Assembly (NCBI GenBank): GCA_020697375.1
Contig: JAJFBJ010000082.1
Location: 1-14,270 of the forward strand
Reading direction: 5' to 3'
DNA from: Nitrospira sp.
GTDB taxonomy: Bacteria; Nitrospirota; Nitrospiria; Nitrospirales; Nitrospiraceae
DNA: 14,270 nucleotides
Part shown: positions 8,510 through 14,270 of the stretch, in pieces
Layout of the letters: each line of letters opens with the position of its first letter
How positions within the stretch are numbered: position 1 is the stretch's first letter
Notes under the pieces: generated by a model
What the model was told of the DNA's origin: nothing
What the model saw: the letters and a program-made list of their open reading frames with translations, nothing else
The model's database searches: none
Translations under genes and position numbers: made by a program

Positions 8510-10617
8510 AGCAGGCGAGGCCTGAGTCAGCACGAGAATCGACGCCGTTTGCCTTGCAGTCCAGGGGGAGCAGTGCCCCTCTCGGTGCGACGGTCCAGCC
8601 TGAGGGCGTCAACTTCAGCCTGTACTCGCGTGATGCCACCGGAATCGAACTGCTGCTCTTCGATGAGCCTGACGATCTGAAGCCATCGCACGTCATCCCT
8701 CTTGATCCCGCAACCCGTTCTTATCACTATTGGCACGTGTTTCTTTCCGGTGTTCGGGCCGGGCAGCTTTATGGATATCGCGTGTATGGGCCGTTTGATC
8801 CCCACCGCGGCCTGCGGTTTGATGCAACCAAGGTTTTGCTCGATCCCTATGGTCGCGGGGTGGCGGTGCCAGAAGGGTATAGCCGCATTGCCGTTCAACA
8901 CGGGAAAGACAACACCGCGACAGCGATGAAAAGCGTGGTCGTCGATCCCGCTGCATACGACTGGGAAGGCGATACACCGCTCGAGCATCCCTCCGCCAGG
9001 ACCATCATCTACGAAATGCATGTGCGTGGATTCACGCGCCATCCAAGCTCCGGCGTGGCCGTGAACAAGCGCGGTACCTATGCCGGCCTGACTGAAAAGA
9101 TTCCCTACCTTCGCGATCTTGGAATCACTGCAGTGGAACTGTTACCGGTCTTCCAGTTCGATGCGCAAGACTCGCCGCCGGGAAAAATGAATTATTGGGG
9201 TTATGCCCCTGTCTCGTTCTTTGCGCCTCACCAGGCGTACAGCTCGCGTCAAGATCCGTTGGGACCGGTCAACGAATTTCGCGACATGGTCAAAGCGCTT
9301 CATCGCGCCGGCATTGAGGTCATTCTGGATGTGGTGTTTAACCATACGGCAGAAGGGAACGAGGGCGGCCCCACGCTGAGTTTCCGGGGCCTGGCCAACG
9401 AGACCTACTACATCCTTGAACACGACCGGTCCCGCTATTCCAACTATACCGGAACCGGGAATACGCTCAACACCAACCATCCCGTCGTTCGGCGCATGAT
9501 CGTCGACAGTCTCCGTTATTGGACGCGGGAGATGCACGTGGACGGATTCCGGTTCGATCTCGCGTCCATCCTGGCGCGTGATCCCTCCGGTCAGGTCCTG
9601 CCCGATCCCCCTGTCTTATGGGATATTGAATCGGATCCGGCCCTCGCGGGCACGAAGCTCATCGCCGAGGCATGGGACGCGGCGGGGCTCTATCAGGTAG
9701 GAAGTTTTGTCGGAGACAGCTGGAAAGAATGGAACGGGCGATTCCGCGATGACGCCCGCAGCTTCTTCCGCGGCGACGAAGGGTCGTTGGCGCGGTTCGC
9801 CGACCGCTTCGTCGGCAGCCCGTCGGTCTATGAGCACAAGCAGCGTGAACCGGAACAGAGCGTCAACTTCGTGACCTGCCACGATGGCTTCACCTTGAAT
9901 GATCTCGTGTCCTATAGCCAAAAGCATAACGACGCCAACGATGAAGGCAACCGGGATGGCGCCGACGACAACCGAAGCTGGAATTGCGGCGTGGAAGGAC
10001 CGACGGATGATCCAGAGATTGAAAGACTGCGCAACCGACAGGTGAAAAATTTCCTGGTCGCCACGCTTCTTTCAATTGGAACCCCCATGATCCTGATGGG
10101 CGACGAAGTGCGACGGACCCAGCACGGGAATAATAACGCGTACTGTCATGACAGCGAACTCAACTGGTTCAACTGGGACTCAGTGACCAGGCATGCCGAT
10201 GTCCATCGCTTCGTGACCCTGCTCAATGAGCGGCGGCTCATGAGAAGTATGGAGCACGAACGCCAGCGAATGACGCTCGCCCAACTGATCCGGCACGCCA
10301 AAAAATCCTGGCATGGCGTGCACGTGGGACAGCCGGATTGGAACGCCGATTCCCACTGCATGGTGTTGAATGTGGAGCTAAAGGAGCGGCGGCTGATGCA
10401 TCTGATCATGAATGCCTACTGGGAACCGCTGGATGTTGAGTTGCCGCCGGGTCAGGATGGTCAGTCCCAGTGGCGCCGATGGATCGACACCGCTCTCGAT
10501 TCACCCATGGACATTGTCCCATGGCAGAGCGCGCCTTCGATTGCCGGTGCGACCTATCGAGCACAGGCACGTTCCGTCGTTCTACTCTTTGCTGATATGC
10601 AGGAAGTCTCGGCATGA
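8506..10617 (+). CDS. glgX: Glycogen debranching enzyme, GlgX/isoamylase type (GH13)
   Basis: This enzyme hydrolyses alpha-1,6 branch linkages in glycogen or in phosphorylase limit dextrin. Translation from TTG gives 703 residues, normal for GlgX/TreX (about 650-750). A CBM48-like N-terminal domain spans roughly residues 22-120 (GATVQPEGVNFSLYS), followed by the GH13 barrel: YEMHVRGFT, ILDVVFNHTAEGNEGGP, then GFRFDLASIL with nucleophile D351, LIAEAWDAAG with acid/base E388, and VTCHDGFTLNDL with D460. Diagnostic GlgX/TreX features follow: KHNDANDEGNRDG, SWNCGVEGPT, and GDEVRRTQHGNNNAYC. It is preceded by a short ORF whose stop overlaps the start codon. In the cluster it would clear branches left by GlgP. 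A TreX-like role in trehalose synthesis is an alternative, but no treY/treZ partners are visible. No signal peptide is seen. Confidence 0.95.
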   Translation: MKQARPESARESTPFALQSRGSSAPLGATVQPEGVNFSLYSRDATGIELLLFDEPDDLKPSHVIPLDPATRSYHYWHVFLSGVRAGQLYGYRVYGPFDPHRGLRFDATKVLLDPYGRGVAVPEGYSRIAVQHGKDNTATAMKSVVVDPAAYDWEGDTPLEHPSARTIIYEMHVRGFTRHPSSGVAVNKRGTYAGLTEKIPYLRDLGITAVELLPVFQFDAQDSPPGKMNYWGYAPVSFFAPHQAYSSRQDPLGPVNEFRDMVKALHRAGIEVILDVVFNHTAEGNEGGPTLSFRGLANETYYILEHDRSRYSNYTGTGNTLNTNHPVVRRMIVDSLRYWTREMHVDGFRFDLASILARDPSGQVLPDPPVLWDIESDPALAGTKLIAEAWDAAGLYQVGSFVGDSWKEWNGRFRDDARSFFRGDEGSLARFADRFVGSPSVYEHKQREPEQSVNFVTCHDGFTLNDLVSYSQKHNDANDEGNRDGADDNRSWNCGVEGPTDDPEIERLRNRQVKNFLVATLLSIGTPMILMGDEVRRTQHGNNNAYCHDSELNWFNWDSVTRHADVHRFVTLLNERRLMRSMEHERQRMTLAQLIRHAKKSWHGVHVGQPDWNADSHCMVLNVELKERRLMHLIMNAYWEPLDVELPPGQDGQSQWRRWIDTALDSPMDIVPWQSAPSIAGATYRAQARSVVLLFADMQEVSA

Positions 10618-10627
10618 TGTGTGGATC

Positions 10628-10676
10628 GGACAGCGCTTCGGAAAGCGGGCCCTCGACGAGAGGCCTTGCACTGTCC
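10628..10676 (+). other. Possible three-way-junction RNA fold, glgX-ppk2 gap
   Basis: GGACAG (10628-10633) pairs with CTGTCC (10671-10676). Inside, with no bases between, hairpin CGCTT/AAGCG (10634-10638/10643-10647, loop CGGA) is directly followed by hairpin GGCCCTC/GAG-A-GGCC (10648-10654/10658-10665, three-base loop, one bulged A), then a five-base linker. The fold ends four bases before the ppk2 Shine-Dalgarno AAGGAG (10681-10686). There is no T-run, so it is not an obvious terminator. It may be an mRNA processing or stability element, a translational control element, or chance. Confidence 0.35.
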
Positions 10677-10680
10677 TACT

Positions 10681-10686
10681 AAGGAG
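10681..10686 (+). promoter_or_regulatory. Shine-Dalgarno site that fixes the ppk2 start
   Basis: AAGGAG lies seven bases before ATG 10694. The ppk2 frame is open upstream to 10412 inside glgX in another frame. This site, together with the family length, chooses 10694. Confidence 0.8.
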
Positions 10687-10693
10687 TGAGCGT

Positions 10694-11509
10694 ATGGCGA
10701 AAGACGGCAAGGACGAAGAGAACGGCAACTCCAAACTCAAGCGCAAAGAGTATGAAAAGGAATTGCGCCGGCTGCAGGTCCAACTATGCCATCTTCAGGC
10801 CTGGGTGAAGGAGACGGGGGCGCGAATCATTCTGCTCTTCGAAGGCCGTGATGGCGCCGGCAAAGGCGGAACGATCAAGGCCATTACGGAACGTGTCAGC
10901 CCCCGCGTCTTTCGTGTGATCGCACTTCCTGCTCCCTCCGATCGTGAGAAGACCCAAATGTACATCCAACGATATGCCCAACATTTCCCCGCGGCTGGTG
11001 AAATTGTCATCTTTGACCGCAGTTGGTACAACCGTCTCGGAGTCGAACATGTCATGGGGTTCTGCACCAAGGAACAATACAAGCGTGCTCTCGAATTGTG
11101 TCCGGTGTTTGAGAAGTACCTCGTAGAGGGCGGAATCCATCTAATCAAATACTGGCTCGAAGTGAACAACGAGGAGCAGGAACGGCGCTTCCAGGCCCGT
11201 CTCGATGATCCGCTGCGCCAGTGGAAGCTCAGCCCGATAGATCTCCCCTCGCGTGAGAACTGGTATGAATACTCCCGGGCGCGGGACCGGATGCTTGACG
11301 CTACGGATTCCAAGCATGCCCCGTGGTATCTCGTGCGGTCGGATAATAAGAGGCGGGCGCGGTTGAACTGTATCAAGCATCTACTGAGTTTGATTCCATA
11401 TAAGAAGATGCCATCAAAGAAGATAACGTTGCCGAAGCGGTCCCTCAAGCATGAATACGACGATCAGGCGACGCTGAAGGGCAGAAGGTTCATTCCTGAG
11501 GCGTACTAA
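10694..11509 (+). CDS. ppk2: Polyphosphate kinase 2, single-domain (class I-like)
   Basis: PPK2 enzymes transfer phosphate between polyphosphate and nucleotides, mainly polyP + NDP to NTP in class I, reversibly. The 271-residue protein has one P-loop kinase domain: Walker A FEGRDGAGKGG (49-59), ALPAPSDREKTQ (77-88), Walker B-type FDRSWYNRLGVE (107-118), a lid segment ERRFQARLDDPLRQWKLSPID (163-183, helix then KLSP), and WYLVRSDNKRRARLN (211-225). The charged N-terminus (1-25) precedes a short helix. The ATG is chosen over a longer reading starting at 10412 that would overlap the end of glgX by about 200 bases and add 94 unrelated residues. Single-domain length and overall pattern fit class I, but nucleotide specificity (ADP, GDP or AMP) is not proven by sequence. 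It follows glgX by 76 bases and precedes the glucosidase by 49, so polyphosphate metabolism is embedded in the glycogen unit. Confidence 0.95.
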   Translation: MAKDGKDEENGNSKLKRKEYEKELRRLQVQLCHLQAWVKETGARIILLFEGRDGAGKGGTIKAITERVSPRVFRVIALPAPSDREKTQMYIQRYAQHFPAAGEIVIFDRSWYNRLGVEHVMGFCTKEQYKRALELCPVFEKYLVEGGIHLIKYWLEVNNEEQERRFQARLDDPLRQWKLSPIDLPSRENWYEYSRARDRMLDATDSKHAPWYLVRSDNKRRARLNCIKHLLSLIPYKKMPSKKITLPKRSLKHEYDDQATLKGRRFIPEAY

Positions 11510-11543
11510 ACAACAGAATGCACGTGCCGGGACGAGAGACGAC

Positions 11544-11553
11544 AGGAAGGGGG
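11544..11553 (+). promoter_or_regulatory. Shine-Dalgarno site for the glucosidase gene
   Basis: AGGAAGGGGG lies five bases before ATG 11559. The conserved WGPYLSERQW block starts about 24 residues after this ATG, as expected for a complete N-terminus. Confidence 0.7.
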
Positions 11554-11558
11554 CAATC

Positions 11559-14270
11559 ATGAAAGGCAAGAAGACACAGGTCACTGCAGAGCACGAACGG
11601 TTATCAAGTGACGGACGGGCGTGGAAACGCTGGGGGCCTTATCTGAGTGAGCGTCAGTGGGGAACGGTTCGTGAGGATTACAGCGAAGGAGGAGACGCGT
11701 GGAATTACTTTACCCATGACCATGCCCGCTCACGGGCCTACCGCTGGGGTGAGGACGGGATCGGAGGGATCTCCGATGAGCAGCAGCAGCTCTGCTTTGC
11801 TCTGGCCCTCTGGAATGGGAAGGACCCGATTCTCAAGGAGCGCCTGTTCGGGCTGACGAACAGCGAAGGCAACCACGGGGAAGATGTCAAAGAATACTAT
11901 TTCTATCTCGACAGTACGCCGACGCATTCCTACATGAAGTTTCTCTATAAGTATCCGCAGGCGGCCTTCCCCTATGACGATCTCGTCCGCACGAACAGGC
12001 AGCGCAGTCGCGAGGCGATGGAATACGAATTGCTGGATACGGGGGTCTTCGACGAAAACCGTTACTTTGACGTGTTCGTCGAATATGCAAAGGCCGGCCC
12101 GGAGGATATTCTCATTCAAATCACGGCAAGCAACCGCGGATCGAAGGCAGCCGATCTTCATATTCTTCCCACCTTGTGGTTTCGGAACGATTGGGCGGAC
12201 TGGCAAGCCAAGCCAGGCCCCAAGCCGACCCTGAAGCAAGTGGCCGGCCCAAACGGGACCAGCGCCGTCGAGGTCAAACATTTCAGCTTGGGCGACTACC
12301 TCCTCTATTGCGACGGTGAGGCCACTCTGCTCTTCACGGACAATGAAACCAACAATGCACGGCTCTTTCCCGAATATCCGAATGCCAGTCCTTTCGTCAA
12401 AGACGGCATTAACGATTACGTCGTCAACGGAAAGGAACGGGCCGTCAATCCTGACAAGACCGGGACGAAGGTCGCTGCGCACTATCGGTACACGGTCGCC
12501 CCCGGTAAGTCCGCGACCGTAAAACTGCGGCTGTTGCAACAGGGTGGGTCGTCGGTCGGCGCCGCACGAGCGAAAGTGACTGCAAAAGTCACAACCGCCA
12601 CGCCCTTCGGCCAAGGCTTTGATGCCATCATGAAGGACCGCCTTCGCGAGTCGGATGAGTTCTACCGTGCCGTCACGCCGCCTTCCGTCACGCCCGATGA
12701 GGCAAACGTCATGCGGCAGGGCGTCGCCGGCATGCTCTGGAGCAAGCAGTTCTACTTCCTCGACGCGGATCAGTGGCTGGAGGAGCATTACGCCCACCCT
12801 CTGCACAGCGGAAGCCGACAGTTTCGAAATCGTGAGTGGTTTCACATGGTCAATCGAGACATCATTTCGATGCCGGACAAATGGGAATATCCCTGGTACG
12901 CCGCCTGGGATCTGGCTTTTCACACGCTGCCCATTTCCATCGTGGATCCCGACTTCGCCAAGCAACAAATGCAGTTAATGTTCAATGGTTACTACCTTCA
13001 TCCCAGCGGCCAAATACCGGCCTATGAATGGAACTTCAGCGATGTGAACCCGCCGGTGCATGCCTGGGCGACGTTGTTTCTCCACCGTACCGAGCAAGCT
13101 GTGCGGGGAGAAGGCGACATCGATTTCCTCAAGACGGCCTTTAATAAACTCTTGCTCAACTTCACCTGGTGGGTGAACAGGAAGGATCGACTAGGAAAGA
13201 ACGTGTTCGAAGGAGGCTTTCTCGGGCTGGACAACATTGGCGTGTTCGACCGGAGTGCACCCCTGCCGACGGGCGGACATCTGGAGCAGGCGGACGGTAC
13301 CGCATGGATGGCCCTCTTCACGCAGAACATGCTGGAGCTCGCCGTCGAAATTGCGCCTCACGATGCCACGTATAAGGACATGGTTGAGAAATTCGTCGAG
13401 CACTTTCTCTATATTGCCGCGGCCATGAACGGGGCGGGCTCGGAGGGGATGTGGGACGAAGAGGACGGATTCTATTACGATCTGCTGCGCCTTCCCGACG
13501 GAACAGCCACGAGGCTAAAAGTCCGCTCCATGGTTGGTTTGTTGCCGCTGTGCGCCACGACGGTCATCGAAGAGTGGCAACGCGATCGCGTGCCTGATGT
13601 GACCGCGAGAATCCAACAGCGTGCGCACCAGATGCCGGAGTTGATGACATTCATCCATAAAACGGGGAAAGGACATCTGGGAGTGGCCGAGCGTGGCATT
13701 CTCGCGCTGGTCAATGAGGAGCGGTTGCGACGCATTCTCTCAAAAATGCTGGATGAGAACGAGTTCTTAAGTCCCTATGGAATTCGCTCGCTCTCGAAAT
13801 TTCACGACCACCATCCCTTCGTCTTTCACGTCGGAGGGCAGGTGTACCGGGTAGAGTATCTTCCGGCCGAATCAAATACCGGAATGTTCGGCGGCAACTC
13901 CAACTGGCGCGGGCCTGTCTGGATGCCGGTGAACGCGATGATCATCCGGGCATTGCTCTCCTATTACTTGTATTACGGCGACAACTTCAAAATTGAGTGC
14001 CCGACAGGGTCCGGACGGATGATGAATTTGTTCGAAGTGAGCAAGGAGATCGGGAATCGTCTCACGAAGATTTTTCTGCGTGACCCTCAGGGCAAGCGGC
14101 CGGTGTACGGCGGGGCGGAAAAGTTCCAGTCGGATCCGCACTGGCGGGACTATCTCCAGTTCTATGAGTATTTCCACGGTGACAACGGCGCCGGGCTTGG
14201 CGCCAATCATCAGACGGGGTGGACTGGTCTCGTCGCAAAAATAATCGAACTCTACGGTCGCCTCGATCCG
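11559..14270 (+). CDS. GH63/MGH1-like glucosidase, 3' end beyond window
   Basis: A stop-free frame runs from ATG 11559 to the right edge, exactly 904 codons, with the stop outside the window. The family is usually close to 900 residues, so only a few residues are likely missing. N-terminal WGPYLSERQWGTVREDYS (25-42) and DHARSRAYRWGEDG (54-67) are hallmarks of a bacterial group annotated as glucosidase or MGH1-like glycoside hydrolase. A beta-sandwich-like N-terminal half is followed by an (alpha/alpha)6-type region with YPWYAAWDLAFH (candidate acid D451), QADGTAWMALF, SNWRGPVWMPVN (781-792) and HQTGWTGLVAKI (884-895), which match GH63-type motifs. No signal peptide is seen, so it should act on intracellular glucans. 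The natural substrate is not known to me: trimming of maltodextrin, or hydrolysis of a glucosyl- or mannosylglycerate-like solute, are both possible. Context after glgP, glgX and ppk2 favours glycogen-derived oligosaccharides. Confidence 0.88.
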   Translation, partial: MKGKKTQVTAEHERLSSDGRAWKRWGPYLSERQWGTVREDYSEGGDAWNYFTHDHARSRAYRWGEDGIGGISDEQQQLCFALALWNGKDPILKERLFGLTNSEGNHGEDVKEYYFYLDSTPTHSYMKFLYKYPQAAFPYDDLVRTNRQRSREAMEYELLDTGVFDENRYFDVFVEYAKAGPEDILIQITASNRGSKAADLHILPTLWFRNDWADWQAKPGPKPTLKQVAGPNGTSAVEVKHFSLGDYLLYCDGEATLLFTDNETNNARLFPEYPNASPFVKDGINDYVVNGKERAVNPDKTGTKVAAHYRYTVAPGKSATVKLRLLQQGGSSVGAARAKVTAKVTTATPFGQGFDAIMKDRLRESDEFYRAVTPPSVTPDEANVMRQGVAGMLWSKQFYFLDADQWLEEHYAHPLHSGSRQFRNREWFHMVNRDIISMPDKWEYPWYAAWDLAFHTLPISIVDPDFAKQQMQLMFNGYYLHPSGQIPAYEWNFSDVNPPVHAWATLFLHRTEQAVRGEGDIDFLKTAFNKLLLNFTWWVNRKDRLGKNVFEGGFLGLDNIGVFDRSAPLPTGGHLEQADGTAWMALFTQNMLELAVEIAPHDATYKDMVEKFVEHFLYIAAAMNGAGSEGMWDEEDGFYYDLLRLPDGTATRLKVRSMVGLLPLCATTVIEEWQRDRVPDVTARIQQRAHQMPELMTFIHKTGKGHLGVAERGILALVNEERLRRILSKMLDENEFLSPYGIRSLSKFHDHHPFVFHVGGQVYRVEYLPAESNTGMFGGNSNWRGPVWMPVNAMIIRALLSYYLYYGDNFKIECPTGSGRMMNLFEVSKEIGNRLTKIFLRDPQGKRPVYGGAEKFQSDPHWRDYLQFYEYFHGDNGAGLGANHQTGWTGLVAKIIELYGRLDP

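Noticed and set aside
10412..10693. An N-terminal extension of ppk2 by 94 codons overlapping glgX.
   Set aside because: It reads glgX in another frame. ATG 10694 has AAGGAG at seven bases and gives the expected family length.
11730..12968. A 412-codon open frame on the minus strand opposite the GH63-like gene.
   Set aside because: The plus-strand frame carries clear family motifs through this region. The reverse frame has none and no credible Shine-Dalgarno context that I can see.

Overview
The window is a tightly packed run of eight plus-strand genes for central carbon and storage metabolism. The first and last genes run off the window edges. Order: acetate kinase (5' end missing), phosphoketolase, glycogen phosphorylase, a histidine-phosphatase-superfamily protein, glucose-6-phosphate isomerase, GlgX-type debranching enzyme, polyphosphate kinase 2, and a GH63/MGH1-like glucosidase (3' end missing). 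Gaps are only 27-76 bases and almost every gene has a purine-rich Shine-Dalgarno site, so the layout looks like one polycistronic transcript with its promoter and terminator outside the window.

The organism is a bacterium with fairly high GC (estimated by eye in the upper fifties percent) that uses Shine-Dalgarno initiation. The combination of phosphoketolase plus acetate kinase with glycogen breakdown and PPK2 would fit Nitrospira-like Nitrospirota, and also some methanotrophs, ammonia oxidisers and cyanobacteria. I favour a Nitrospirota-type autotroph, but this is inference from gene content, not a phylogenetic result.

The genes fit one catabolic story. GlgX and the GH63-like enzyme would open or trim branched alpha-glucan, and GlgP would phosphorolyse it to glucose-1-phosphate. 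After an isomerisation by phosphoglucomutase, whose gene is not in the window, Pgi makes fructose-6-phosphate. Phosphoketolase splits that to erythrose-4-phosphate and acetyl-phosphate, and acetate kinase turns acetyl-phosphate into acetate plus ATP. This makes ATP from stored glycogen with no net NAD(P)H at those steps. PPK2 adds a polyphosphate/nucleotide phosphorylation step to the same unit. The histidine phosphatase is unassigned. No glycogen synthesis genes (glgA, glgB, glgC) are present.

There are no gene-free stretches over 300 bases, and I see no mobile elements, CRISPR arrays, tRNAs or rRNAs. The main non-coding observations are a compact three-stem fold in the glgX-ppk2 gap, a stem-loop in the ackA-xfp gap, and a 17-codon ORF whose stop overlaps the TTG start of glgX. 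The region is mostly conventional metabolism. Its novelty lies in the gene combination and these small intergenic features.
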